64,000 nucleotides of DNA from an uncultured Pelagibacteraceae bacterium (GTDB lineage: Bacteria > Pseudomonadota > Alphaproteobacteria > Pelagibacterales > Pelagibacteraceae), in assembly GCA_902544985.1 (NCBI GenBank), contig CACCFV010000003.1, positions 1 through 64,000 of the forward strand. The letters are read 5' to 3'. Positions 32,997 through 42,930 of the stretch are shown here, piece by piece. The position numbers and the translations under genes were made by a program. Position 1 is the stretch's first letter. The number at the start of each line of letters is the position of its first letter. Below the pieces are notes generated by a model that was not told the DNA's origin, did no database searches, and saw nothing but the letters and a program-made list of their open reading frames with translations.

Positions 32997-33554
32997 ATGA
33001 AAAAAGTAAGTTTTACAGAAATGAAAAATGGAACTAAAGAGGATTATCTTTTTCTTGATAAACATGAAAAAGATTTTGCAAGTAAAACTGCAGATAGAAT
33101 TTTGAAATTTATGTCAGGACTTACTGAAACTCTAGAAGGTTACCAAGTTTCAAGATTAGAACATTCACTTCAAAGTGCTACGAGAGCGTATAAAAATGGT
33201 GAAAGCGATGAGATGATTGTGGCTGCTTTATTACATGATATTGGTGATGAGTTAGCTCCAATGAACCATTCAGAATATGCTGCAGCAATTCTTAAACCAT
33301 ATGTGTCAGAAAAAACTCATTGGATTGTTGAGAAACACGGTGAGTTTCAGATGTATTATTACGCACACCATTTAGGAGGTAACAAAAATAAAAGAGACGA
33401 ATATAAAAATCATAAATATTATCAGGATACTGTAGATTTTTGTGAAAAATATGATCAAAACTCATTTGATCCAAATTATAAATCATTGCCATTAGATTTC
33501 TTTAAACCCTTTGTAAAAAAAGTTTTTTCGAGAAAACCATATTCTTCGACGTAA
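32997..33554 (+). CDS. HD-domain protein (PhnZ/MIOX-like superfamily candidate)
   Basis: 185 aa; VSRLEHSLQSATRAYKNG...IVAALLHDIGDELAPMNHSEYAAAILKPYVSEKTHWIVEKHGEFQ. Confidence 0.75.
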   Translation: MKKVSFTEMKNGTKEDYLFLDKHEKDFASKTADRILKFMSGLTETLEGYQVSRLEHSLQSATRAYKNGESDEMIVAALLHDIGDELAPMNHSEYAAAILKPYVSEKTHWIVEKHGEFQMYYYAHHLGGNKNKRDEYKNHKYYQDTVDFCEKYDQNSFDPNYKSLPLDFFKPFVKKVFSRKPYSST

Positions 33555-33578
33555 AATTTATAGGTTATATTATTAAAC

Positions 33579-34874
33579 ATGACTATTTCTAAAGAACATG
33601 TAATTGAATATTTCAAATCTGGAATAAAAGAAAAAAAAGATTTCAAGATTGGCATTGAGCACGAGAAATTTTTATTTAATAGCAAAAACAATAAAAGAAT
33701 TGACTACTCAAAAGTAAAAGAGATGTTTTCTGCGTTAAATGAGTTTGGTTGGAATCCAATAAAAGAGGGTGAAAATATTATTGGTTTAAACAAAGATGGC
33801 AAAAACATCACTCTTGAACCAGGAAACCAAATTGAATTGTCTGGAGAGAAACTTAATAATATTCACGAAGCATGTGCAGAGTCTTATGATTATTTGTTTG
33901 AACTTAAGCAAGTCACAAAAAAACTTGATATAAAAATTGTGAGTACTGGTTTTGATCCCATTTCAAAGCTTGATGAAATTCCCAACAATCCTAAACAAAG
34001 ATACAAACTTATGACAAACGACATGCCACCAGGTGGAGAATCAAGTCTAGATATGATGTATAGAACTTGTGGAACTCAATTAAATATTGATTATTCTTCA
34101 GAAGAAGATTTTTTCAAAAAATTTAAAGTAGTAAATTCAATAGTTCCAATCTCTATTGCTTTGTTTGCTAACTCTTCAATAGTTGAAAAAAAAAAGAGTG
34201 ATTACTTATCTTATAGATCTAAAGTATGGCAAAATACTTCCCGGGGAGGTCTTCCAAAATTATTTTTTGAAAATTTAAATTTTGAAAAATATGCTGATTT
34301 TATTTTAAATTTCCCAATTTTATTTATACTAGATAAACATAAATATATTTCAGGTAATAAATATACTTTTAAAGATTTCATGAATGGAAAGATAGATGAA
34401 ATAAAAAATCGTCTTCCAACAGAGAATGATTTATCCTTACACTTAAGCACGATATTTACAGAAAATAGGTTAAAAAAATATATTGAATTAAGATCTATGG
34501 ATACTTGTGGCTGGGATTGTCTTTGTGCTGGTCCTGCATTCTTTATTGGGATGCTATATGGAAATTTGGATGAAGTTTACAGTTTAATCTCATCATGGGA
34601 TAAGGATAAGATAATTGATGCTTATTTAGATGCTCCTCAAAAAGGTTTTAATACTCAATTGATGGGTAAAGATCTTTTTTATTGGGCGTCAACTTTACTA
34701 GAGATCTCGAGAAAAGGATTGGATGATAGAGATATACTAAATAAAAGCGGAAAAAATGAAACTTTGTTTTTAAATCATTTGCAAAAAGTTATTGATAATA
34801 GAACAACAAATGCAGATCATATGATTACTAAATTTTCTAAAAATGAAGATTTAAAAGATTTATATGACAAATAA
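33579..34874 (+). CDS. gshA: Glutamate-cysteine ligase (plant/alphaproteobacterial type)
   Basis: 431 aa; IGIEHEKFLF, NITLEPGNQIELSGE, MYRTCGTQLNIDYSSEEDF, YIELRSMDTCGWD. Confidence 0.9.
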   Translation: MTISKEHVIEYFKSGIKEKKDFKIGIEHEKFLFNSKNNKRIDYSKVKEMFSALNEFGWNPIKEGENIIGLNKDGKNITLEPGNQIELSGEKLNNIHEACAESYDYLFELKQVTKKLDIKIVSTGFDPISKLDEIPNNPKQRYKLMTNDMPPGGESSLDMMYRTCGTQLNIDYSSEEDFFKKFKVVNSIVPISIALFANSSIVEKKKSDYLSYRSKVWQNTSRGGLPKLFFENLNFEKYADFILNFPILFILDKHKYISGNKYTFKDFMNGKIDEIKNRLPTENDLSLHLSTIFTENRLKKYIELRSMDTCGWDCLCAGPAFFIGMLYGNLDEVYSLISSWDKDKIIDAYLDAPQKGFNTQLMGKDLFYWASTLLEISRKGLDDRDILNKSGKNETLFLNHLQKVIDNRTTNADHMITKFSKNEDLKDLYDK

Positions 34875-35790
34875 AATTGTTGCCATACAAGGTAACCACC
34901 CCTCTAAACTTAATCCAAAAACAGATACAAGTATTTTTTTAGCTAATGAGATCCAAAAAAAGAAGTATAGGGTTTTTTATTATGATCCTAAAGATTTATC
35001 AATAATAGGTACAAAAGTCATAGCTAAAGGTTTTTTTATTAAGTTTAATTATGAAGATAAAAAATTTTATAAAATTCAAAAAAAACAAAATTTAAATCTT
35101 ATAAAATGTAAATACATTTTAATTAGACAAGATCCGCCTTTCAATTTAGAGTATATTTCAACAACTTACATACTTGAGACAATTAAAAATAAGGTAAAAA
35201 TAATTAATAACCCTACTTCAATAAGAAATATTTCTGAAAAACTTTATTCTGCGAAATATCAAAAGTTTATGCCAAATACAATTTTTACTCAGAACATTAA
35301 GGAAATTAAAAACTTTTTTAGAAAAAATAAATATGTAATTATAAAACCTGTTCACAGTTTTGGTGGGAATGATATTCATTTACTCAAAAAATTTAATTTA
35401 AAGTTTATTCAAAAATTTATCAAAAAACATGATCATATAATGTGTCAAAAATATTTACCTAAAATAAGTATCGGAGATAAAAGAGTTTTTTTGATTAATG
35501 GGAAAATATGTGGTGCAATTTCTAGAGTACCTAAAAAAGGGTCATTTCTAAGTAACATGAGCAAAGGTGCAATACCAAAAAGTATTAAATTAACAACATT
35601 AGAAAAAAGAATTTCAAAAATAATTGCGAAAGATTTAAAAAAAGAACAAATTTTTTTTGCAGGGATTGATTTTATTGATCAAAAGCTTAACGGGGATATT
35701 AATGTCACCTCTCCAACTGGACTAAAAACTTTATTTGATATTTCTAAAATTAATCTCGCCAAAACTTTTTGGAAAGATTTAAAAGCGTGA
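34864..35790 (+). CDS. gshB: Glutathione synthetase
   Basis: 308 aa; IRQDPPFNLEYISTTYIL, KPVHSFGGNDI, KRVFLINGKICGAISRVP, GIDFID...NVTSPTG; overlaps gshA end. Confidence 0.92.
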   Translation: MTNKIVAIQGNHPSKLNPKTDTSIFLANEIQKKKYRVFYYDPKDLSIIGTKVIAKGFFIKFNYEDKKFYKIQKKQNLNLIKCKYILIRQDPPFNLEYISTTYILETIKNKVKIINNPTSIRNISEKLYSAKYQKFMPNTIFTQNIKEIKNFFRKNKYVIIKPVHSFGGNDIHLLKKFNLKFIQKFIKKHDHIMCQKYLPKISIGDKRVFLINGKICGAISRVPKKGSFLSNMSKGAIPKSIKLTTLEKRISKIIAKDLKKEQIFFAGIDFIDQKLNGDINVTSPTGLKTLFDISKINLAKTFWKDLKA

Positions 35791-36647
35791 AAAATTTAAC
35801 AGACCAACAAAAGGGATCTTTACTTGCTTTTGTGGCTGTAATGTTTATTACACCTGACTCTTTATTTATCAGACTTTCTAGCATTGATACTTGGGGGCTT
35901 GTTTTTTATAGAGGAATAATTCCATTTTTAACTGTTTTCTTTGGTATGCTATTAATCTACAAACTTAACTTTTTTAAAATACTTTTTACTAGTGGTTATC
36001 ACGGTATTATATATATAGCTACTTTCAGTGTTACTAATATTACTTTCGTAGTTTCTATTCAAAATACTAATGTAGCAAACACACTGGTAATGATCGCAAC
36101 TGCACCTATGTTATCAGCTATATTGGGGGCAGTGTTTTTAAAGGAACCTCCCGATAGAAAGACGTGGATTTCGATAATTGTTACTTTTGCTGCAATTGTC
36201 TATATTTTCTTTGACTCCCTTAAGCTTGGTAATTTTTATGGTGATATACTGGGGTTTATCACTGCTATTGGTCTTGCTGTAGGAGCTGTCACTATCAGAT
36301 CAGCAAAATCAAAAAATTTAGTCCCTGCTGCAGTTGTAGGTAAATTATTTGTTGCTACTTTTGCACTGTTTTTCATTGAAAGCTTTGCCCTAGTAGAAAA
36401 AGACTTAATTATTGTACCTTTAATGTGTATTCTTTGTGTAGCAATACCATTCGTTTTAGTAACTATTGCTCCAAGATTTATACCAGCTGCTGAGGTAAAT
36501 CTTTTCTTCTTGTTAGAGACAATCATTGGCCCAATATGGGTTTGGTTTGTTATTAAAGAACAGCCTAGTATTGAAACACTTCAAGGTGGAGTTATCATAA
36601 TTGCAACAATCGCTATTCACTCTTTTTTAAAATTAAAAAAATCTTAA
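35787..36647 (+). CDS. DMT-superfamily (EamA) transporter
   Basis: multi-TM EamA repeat pattern; GTG at 35787 overlaps the gshB TGA stop (GTGA), preferred over the TTG at 35769 used in the ORF track. Confidence 0.85.
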   Translation: MKNLTDQQKGSLLAFVAVMFITPDSLFIRLSSIDTWGLVFYRGIIPFLTVFFGMLLIYKLNFFKILFTSGYHGIIYIATFSVTNITFVVSIQNTNVANTLVMIATAPMLSAILGAVFLKEPPDRKTWISIIVTFAAIVYIFFDSLKLGNFYGDILGFITAIGLAVGAVTIRSAKSKNLVPAAVVGKLFVATFALFFIESFALVEKDLIIVPLMCILCVAIPFVLVTIAPRFIPAAEVNLFFLLETIIGPIWVWFVIKEQPSIETLQGGVIIIATIAIHSFLKLKKS

Positions 36648-36706
36648 TTACCGTCACAATTAAGTCTTGATTTAATAATAGATGGCAGATAATTAGCGCG
36701 AATTTT

Positions 36707-37999
36707 ATGAATAAAGTTTTAAAGAATTCTTGGGCATTGTTTTTAGGAATGGGCTTCATAATGATGGCTTATGGTTTCCAAGGATCATTACTTGGGGTAA
36801 GAGCTGTACAGGAAGAATTTAGTTTGACAGCAACTGGATTTATGATGTCTGGTTATTTCATTGGATATTTCATAGGTGCAGCTACTATTCCGAACATAAT
36901 TTCAAGGGTTGGTCATATCAGAGTTTTTGCAGCTTTTGCATCTTTAGCATCACTAATTATTTTAGTTCACTCAATTTTGATTCATCCATTTATATGGTTC
37001 CTATTAAGAGTTCTAACTGGAATAAGTATGGTTTGTATTTACACAGTTGCTGAGAGTTGGCTTAACGATAGATCAAGTAATAAAAATAGAGGAAGTGTCT
37101 TATCGATTTATATGGTGATACTTTATGGATCTATGGGGATTGGAATGTTTTTATTAAATTTCAGTGCTCCAAAAAATTTTCAACCTTTCATATTAGTTTC
37201 TGTAATAACTTCAGCTGCTTTAATACCTATTTTGCTTACTAAAAAAAAACCACCTACTTTTAAAAAAATAAATGCTATGTCACTTAATGAACTTTATAAA
37301 TCTTCACCATTTGGAATGTTTAGTTCCTTTTTTTATGGCACAATACAGTCTGCTTTATTTACTCTTCTAGCGGTGTATGCAACATCAATGAATTTTACTA
37401 TTTTAGAAATTTCAATTGTTACTTTTTTACTAGCAATTTCTGGTGCTGTTGCTCAATTTCCTGTTGGAAAAATTTCTGATGTTTATGACAGAAGGAAAGT
37501 AATTATTGCATCAACTTTTGGAGCTGCAATTTTTGCGATCATTACAATATTTGTTTCCGGACAAATGTATTTACCTGATGGATTAGCAACAAGTAAGACA
37601 TGGTTTTATATATTCTTTATCTTGTTTTCTTTTTGTAGTTTACCAATGTTTTCACTAATCCTTGCCCACACAAATGACTATATTACAAAGGATAAATTTG
37701 TTGCAGCAGGTGCAGGACTTCAATTCACATTTGGTCTAGGTGCTATGAGTGGTCCTTTTTTATGTTCAATATTTATGGACCTCGTCGGATCAAATGGTTT
37801 TTTTGTTTTTTTATTTTTCTTTCATTCTTTAATAGGTGCTTTTGGAATTTATAGAATGAGAGTTAGAGAAACAGTAGAAAATCCAGACTCACAATTTGTT
37901 GCAATGCCTCAAACAATTACACCAGCTGGAATTGAACTTAATCCTACAACAGAACCAATTGACGAACCAATTAAAGAGGAAAATAGAGAAATTAATTAA
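36707..37999 (+). CDS. MFS transporter
   Basis: 430 aa; 12 TM pattern, AESWLNDRSSNKNRGSVLSIYMV, VGKISDVYDRRKVI. Confidence 0.88.
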   Translation: MNKVLKNSWALFLGMGFIMMAYGFQGSLLGVRAVQEEFSLTATGFMMSGYFIGYFIGAATIPNIISRVGHIRVFAAFASLASLIILVHSILIHPFIWFLLRVLTGISMVCIYTVAESWLNDRSSNKNRGSVLSIYMVILYGSMGIGMFLLNFSAPKNFQPFILVSVITSAALIPILLTKKKPPTFKKINAMSLNELYKSSPFGMFSSFFYGTIQSALFTLLAVYATSMNFTILEISIVTFLLAISGAVAQFPVGKISDVYDRRKVIIASTFGAAIFAIITIFVSGQMYLPDGLATSKTWFYIFFILFSFCSLPMFSLILAHTNDYITKDKFVAAGAGLQFTFGLGAMSGPFLCSIFMDLVGSNGFFVFLFFFHSLIGAFGIYRMRVRETVENPDSQFVAMPQTITPAGIELNPTTEPIDEPIKEENREIN

Positions 38000-38627
38000 G
38001 TTTCTCTATATGCTCTGACATTTTAGATAAAACTTGTTTTTTATTTAATTTGTCTGTTCTTATCAAAATTGCATCTTTTACTCTTATTAGTGGACTATTC
38101 TTTCTTTTTTTATCCATAGAAGTTCTTTTAATTAAAGATTTTCTAACACTTTTTAAGGAAACCTTCTTTTTAATATCTACCCATCTTCTAAAGCTTGCAA
38201 CTTTAACATTGCACTTAAAGTAAAAAGCTAAATCATATTTTGGATTTTTAGCTAATATTTTACTAGCTATATCTCTGCCCTCTACACAAATCTTTTTATT
38301 TTTTTTAATTAATGTCATTTGAAAAGCATTTATTATTTTTCGAATATTCTTATTTTTTGCTAAAATAGCAACATGGTTACTTATTTCCTCAGAATGTAGA
38401 TTTAATTTTACTATTTTTTTATAGGAAATTTTTTTAAATTTTTTTTTAAGAAAATTAATACTGTTTTTTGGTTTATATTTGATTATTTCTTTGCTTGCAT
38501 ATCTATACAGTAACCCTGAATTTATGAGTAATAATTTGTATTTATTGGAAATGAGTTTTGCTGCTGTACTTTTTCCGCTCGCTGACTCTCCGTCACAAGC
38601 AATTATTAATTTTTTAAATTTTTTCAC
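37992..38627 (-). CDS. cmk: Cytidylate kinase
   Basis: 211 aa; IIACDGESASGKSTAAKLI, INSGLLYRYAS, CVEGRDIASKIL. Confidence 0.9.
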   Translation of the reverse strand: MKKFKKLIIACDGESASGKSTAAKLISNKYKLLLINSGLLYRYASKEIIKYKPKNSINFLKKKFKKISYKKIVKLNLHSEEISNHVAILAKNKNIRKIINAFQMTLIKKNKKICVEGRDIASKILAKNPKYDLAFYFKCNVKVASFRRWVDIKKKVSLKSVRKSLIKRTSMDKKRKNSPLIRVKDAILIRTDKLNKKQVLSKMSEHIEKLN

Positions 38628-38800
38628 TTAACTTTAATAATATTTACATTTGTTTTATGCAAAAAAATTATAAATTTTGTTAAATTTAACTTATATTAAT
38701 CACTTATAGGTTGAAACTCAAAATAAGCACAAATTAGCTCATTATAAGACAGAATTATTGAAACTAAGTCAAATATTTGTTTCTATGCGAATTATAAAAA

Positions 38801-39538
38801 ATGCCTAGAAAAAAAACTAAACAAAAAAAAATAAAAAAAGCTAATGGGATAGTAAAAATTACTAACTTAGCGCCAAAATCTTTTTTAAGTAAAGCTTTTT
38901 CTAATTATAAAAAAAATAAAGAGCTTAATAAAATTAAGGCTATCAAATTAGAAAAATTACAGGAAAAAAATCAAATTCTTAAAGAAAGAAAAGATCTTAA
39001 AGCTTGGGAAGAGAGACTTATTAAGGAAAGCAATAAATTAAAATTTGGTGAAGATGAATTAAGGTTAAAAGAAAAAGAAATTAAAATCAAAGAAGAAACT
39101 CAAAAGTTAGAGGCATCGAGATTAGTTAAAAAAGATGAAGAATTGATATTAATAAGTAAGGAACTAAGAGATAAAGAAAAAGAGTTAAAGCTTAGAGATG
39201 AAGCTCAAAATAGAAGAGATATAGATTTAAAAGTTAGGGAAGAAGAACAAAAAAATCTTGAACTAAAAGAGAAAAGAAGAAAAGAGAGAACTTTAAAAAT
39301 AATCAAAGAAGAAGAGGAAAAACAGAAACAACTTGAATATATCAAAATTAAAGAATGGGAAGAAAAATTTGATAGAGAACAAAAAGCAAAAGAACATAGA
39401 GAGAATTTAAGAGAGGAAAGATTAAGACAAAGAGAATTAGAAAAGCTTCAATCTTTTGAAAAAAAAGAGACTAATGTTGATAAAAACTTTTCTTCAGGAT
39501 TAGAAAAATTTGAAGTTGATGTGACTAAAGAAAATTAG
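38801..39538 (+). CDS. Highly charged coiled-coil protein of unknown function
   Basis: 245 aa, K/E/R-rich heptad-like repeats across most of the length; no recognised domain. Confidence 0.7.
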   Translation: MPRKKTKQKKIKKANGIVKITNLAPKSFLSKAFSNYKKNKELNKIKAIKLEKLQEKNQILKERKDLKAWEERLIKESNKLKFGEDELRLKEKEIKIKEETQKLEASRLVKKDEELILISKELRDKEKELKLRDEAQNRRDIDLKVREEEQKNLELKEKRRKERTLKIIKEEEEKQKQLEYIKIKEWEEKFDREQKAKEHRENLREERLRQRELEKLQSFEKKETNVDKNFSSGLEKFEVDVTKEN

Positions 39539-40653
39539 TTTTTTTGATTAGGAAAATAATCCTTTAATCCACCTTCCCTATAGACATCAGCTGTACAACA
39601 ATGAATGCCTCCGCCAAAAGCGTAAGCATCTCTTAATTCAACTGGTACAACTTCCATTCCCAATTTATCTAGTTGTTCAGCTTGATAGACTTCACTTTTT
39701 TCAACACAAACTGTTTTTGGATCAAGAACTAAAACATTCATGGATAGCCAAACAGATGAGTAACAAAGTGGTGGAGGTTCATTATGTGCAGGTTGAGCAC
39801 TGTCGATTATTTTCCATCCATTGTTCTCAAATAATTTTCTTTGTTCTTTTGGAAGCCTTCTTTGAGGATTATTTATAATAAGGCCCTCTTTGATAGGTGT
39901 AAAAGTTGCATCTATATGAATTGGATATGGATCCCCTGGAAAATTAACAGCATGAACTCTATGATCTTTATAATGTCTTTTTAGCCAATCAATACCTTTA
40001 AGATTAGTAGTAAAACCATGTTGAACAACCAAATCTTTACCAAATCTTAAAACATCAGCTGCATCAAATAATGGTTCTTCTTCAGTTGTTACAAAGTATT
40101 TTTTTTCAGTCCATTCTAATCTTTTTTGAACACCAATTTTATCTGATAGATAATCTTTTCTATAATCAGCATCTGTTAATCTTGGTTTTGGTGCTGACTC
40201 GTGTCTCATATTTGGATCTTCATTATAATAATGTTTAAGTAACGGTCGATAACAAAGATATTCAAACCATCTGCATCTATAACTCATAGTGGCCTCTAAA
40301 ATCTCATTTCCTACAGTTAACAAAACATCTCTTGGTGGCATGCAGCCAAACATGGTTTCGGCTTTCCAATCTGGCGTTGAGGTTGGTTGATTAAAATCTA
40401 ATGGTGTCGGTCTATCAACTTTGATCCCACGCTTTTCTAATAATGATGAAAAGTTATCTAAAAGTTCATTGGCTTTATCTATGGTATCTTTGGTTCTTGG
40501 TCCAAATTGACCCCTCATATCACTATCTTCTGGTACTTTAGCATCTAAAGCTGGTTCAGGAGCTGGTATACATGTTCCATCAGCACGACCTACAATGACG
40601 TGTTTTAATGGGTCCCACTCATTCCAACTATTAACAATTATTTTATCTGTCAT
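39535..40653 (-). CDS. Glycine amidinotransferase-family protein (GATM/AGAT-like)
   Basis: 372 aa; VNSWNEWDPLKHVIVGRADG, PLFDAADVLRFG, HIDATF, WLSMNVLVLD, catalytic-Cys region GGGIHCCTADVYREG. Confidence 0.9.
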   Translation of the reverse strand: MTDKIIVNSWNEWDPLKHVIVGRADGTCIPAPEPALDAKVPEDSDMRGQFGPRTKDTIDKANELLDNFSSLLEKRGIKVDRPTPLDFNQPTSTPDWKAETMFGCMPPRDVLLTVGNEILEATMSYRCRWFEYLCYRPLLKHYYNEDPNMRHESAPKPRLTDADYRKDYLSDKIGVQKRLEWTEKKYFVTTEEEPLFDAADVLRFGKDLVVQHGFTTNLKGIDWLKRHYKDHRVHAVNFPGDPYPIHIDATFTPIKEGLIINNPQRRLPKEQRKLFENNGWKIIDSAQPAHNEPPPLCYSSVWLSMNVLVLDPKTVCVEKSEVYQAEQLDKLGMEVVPVELRDAYAFGGGIHCCTADVYREGGLKDYFPNQKN

Positions 40654-41871
40654 TTAATTCTTTATAACGTTGTGTTCCGGACCAAATGGAAATTTAGTTA
40701 TATTTTCTACACTATCATTTTTAATTACTAAAATGTCATGTTCTCTATATCCACCAGCACCAGGTTTTCCCTCTGGGATCATAATCATCGGCTCCATTGA
40801 TATCACCATGTTTTCCTCTAGCACTGTATCAATATCCTCTCTTAATTCTAATCCAGCCTCTCTTCCGTAGAAATGAGATAACATTCCAAAAGAATGACCA
40901 TACCCAAAAGTTCTATATTGAAGATATCCAAGTGAGGCAAATAAATCATTTAACTCTTCACAAATTTGAGAACATTTAATACCTGGCTTTATCAATTCTA
41001 ATCCTCGCTTGTGAACTTTAACGTTTGCTTCCCATGCTCTAAGAGAGGCATCATCCACTTCATTAACAAATAAAGTCCTTTCCAGCGCTGTGTAGTATCC
41101 TGATATCATTGGAAAAGTATTCAAAGACAAAATATCTCCATTTTTCAAAGCTCTATTCGTTTTGGGATTGTGTGCACCATCTGTATTAATTCCTGACTGA
41201 AACCATACCCAAGTGTCCATATATTCTGCTCCAGGGTATGATTTTGCAATTTCTCTTTCCATTTGGTCACGTCCAGCTATTGCGATTTCTAACTCTGTTT
41301 GACCTGGCCTAATCAATTTAACCATTTCTTCAGCTCCTAAATCAGCAATTCTGGCTCCATTCTTTATAATTTCTATCTCTTCATCAGATTTTATCATTCT
41401 ATGTTTCATCAATTTTTTTGAAATATTTTTAAAAGTTGCATTCTCAAAAATTGAATTTAATTTATCTTTAATTTCCAGAGTTATATGATCATTTTCTATC
41501 CCAATTAACTTTGGTTTATCTTTTTTATCAATTATTGAGTTTATTGCTTTAAAGAAGTTATCTCTTTTCCAATCAGTATAAATGATATTATCACAATGTG
41601 ACCTTCTCCATGGTTGGCTTGCATCAATGTTTGCAGATATAGTAACAATTTTATTTTGTGTAACAACACATCCATAGGGTCTTCCAAATGAGCAATAAAT
41701 AAAACCAGTATAATATGCAATATTATGCATTGAGGTTAGAATAGTTATCTCAATGTCATTTTCAGACATTGCTTTTCTAAGTTTATGAACTCTATCTTTG
41801 TATTCTTTAAGTGAAAAAGGTAATTTTACTTTTTCTCCATTTCTTAAAGTAAAAAAATCAGGTCGTTCCAT
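40654..41871 (-). CDS. Creatinase (M24 pita-bread family, creatine amidinohydrolase-like)
   Basis: 405 aa; FIYCSFGRPYGCVVTQ, ISANIDASQPWRRSHCDNIIYTDWKRDN, MDTWVWFQSGINTDGAHNPKTNRALKNGDILSLNTFPMISGYYTALERTLF, YRTFGYGHSFGMLSHFYGREAGLELREDIDTVLE, SMEPMIMIPEG match remembered Pseudomonas creatinase closely. Confidence 0.92.
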   Translation of the reverse strand: MERPDFFTLRNGEKVKLPFSLKEYKDRVHKLRKAMSENDIEITILTSMHNIAYYTGFIYCSFGRPYGCVVTQNKIVTISANIDASQPWRRSHCDNIIYTDWKRDNFFKAINSIIDKKDKPKLIGIENDHITLEIKDKLNSIFENATFKNISKKLMKHRMIKSDEEIEIIKNGARIADLGAEEMVKLIRPGQTELEIAIAGRDQMEREIAKSYPGAEYMDTWVWFQSGINTDGAHNPKTNRALKNGDILSLNTFPMISGYYTALERTLFVNEVDDASLRAWEANVKVHKRGLELIKPGIKCSQICEELNDLFASLGYLQYRTFGYGHSFGMLSHFYGREAGLELREDIDTVLEENMVISMEPMIMIPEGKPGAGGYREHDILVIKNDSVENITKFPFGPEHNVIKN

Positions 41872-41882
41872 ATCTTAATAAA

Positions 41883-42788
41883 TCAATTAAGAGCAATGTG
41901 TCTTTTGTTCCAACGCATTACTAAACTGTAATAGACCAAGGAAATAAATAGAAAAAAACCACCTACTATTGTGTAAGTGTCGGGTACTTCATTAATCCCT
42001 AGGATTGGAAGCCATACCCAAAAAATTCCACCAATAACCTCAGTTAATGATAATAATGTTAATTCTGCAGCAGGAATAGCTTTTGAGCCAATAGAGTATA
42101 AAATTAATCCTAAGCAAACTAGTGTTCCATGAAGTGAAAATAACGCTCCATTATAGCTTGTTGAAAAAAACACTTGTTTAGTAATTAAAAGTATTAAAGC
42201 TGCAAAAACAAAACAAAAAAAACCTGAAAAAGCTACTGTTGTAAACTTTGGAGTCTCTGTTCTCCATCTTAAAGTCACAGAAAAAACAGAAAATCCAATT
42301 GATGAAAGCATTCCAAAAATAAAACCAACGACAGAATTAGACCCAGAACTTCCAAAGGCCATAATTATAATTCCAATAGTTGCAATAAAAATAGAAATCC
42401 AAACATTTAATGAAATTTTTTCCTTAAGAAATAAAAAAGCAAGAAGAGCAGTAAAAAAGGGCATTGCTGCCAAACAAAGCAAAGTAACTGCAGCTGAGGT
42501 ATTAGTAATTGAGTAAATAAAACTCATCATAGCAATTCCCAACCCTGTTCCACCAATAATTCCTGAATATCCCATCTTTAAATAATTTTTATAAAATTTA
42601 ATCCCCTCTTCAAAATAGAGATAAAGATTTAAAAGAATAAAAATTGTCAACCCTCTTCCAAATATATACTGCCATGGAACTTGATTTGGATTATCCATAT
42701 ACCTCACAACAAGAGGACCAAATGACCATAAAATTCCTGCAAACAAAACAACTGGGACTGCAATTTTTGGATTTTTTAATTCAAGCAT
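41883..42788 (-). CDS. DMT-superfamily (EamA) transporter
   Basis: 301 aa, ten-TM EamA repeat; 11 nt upstream of the creatinase gene, same strand. Confidence 0.87.
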   Translation of the reverse strand: MLELKNPKIAVPVVLFAGILWSFGPLVVRYMDNPNQVPWQYIFGRGLTIFILLNLYLYFEEGIKFYKNYLKMGYSGIIGGTGLGIAMMSFIYSITNTSAAVTLLCLAAMPFFTALLAFLFLKEKISLNVWISIFIATIGIIIMAFGSSGSNSVVGFIFGMLSSIGFSVFSVTLRWRTETPKFTTVAFSGFFCFVFAALILLITKQVFFSTSYNGALFSLHGTLVCLGLILYSIGSKAIPAAELTLLSLTEVIGGIFWVWLPILGINEVPDTYTIVGGFFLFISLVYYSLVMRWNKRHIALN

Positions 42789-42930
42789 TTTGGGAGATTA
42801 GTTCTAAAAATTTACAACTACAACAAAAATGAGATGACTTAAACAGTTAATTTAATTTTTCCATTTAAAGTTGTGTTAAAACTATTTCTATCCTTGATTG
42901 GTTTTCATTTGTTATATAATTAATTTCAAT

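Noticed and set aside
40670-40979. Two small plus-strand ORFs antisense to creatinase
   Set aside because: Antisense shadows over highly conserved creatinase coding sequence
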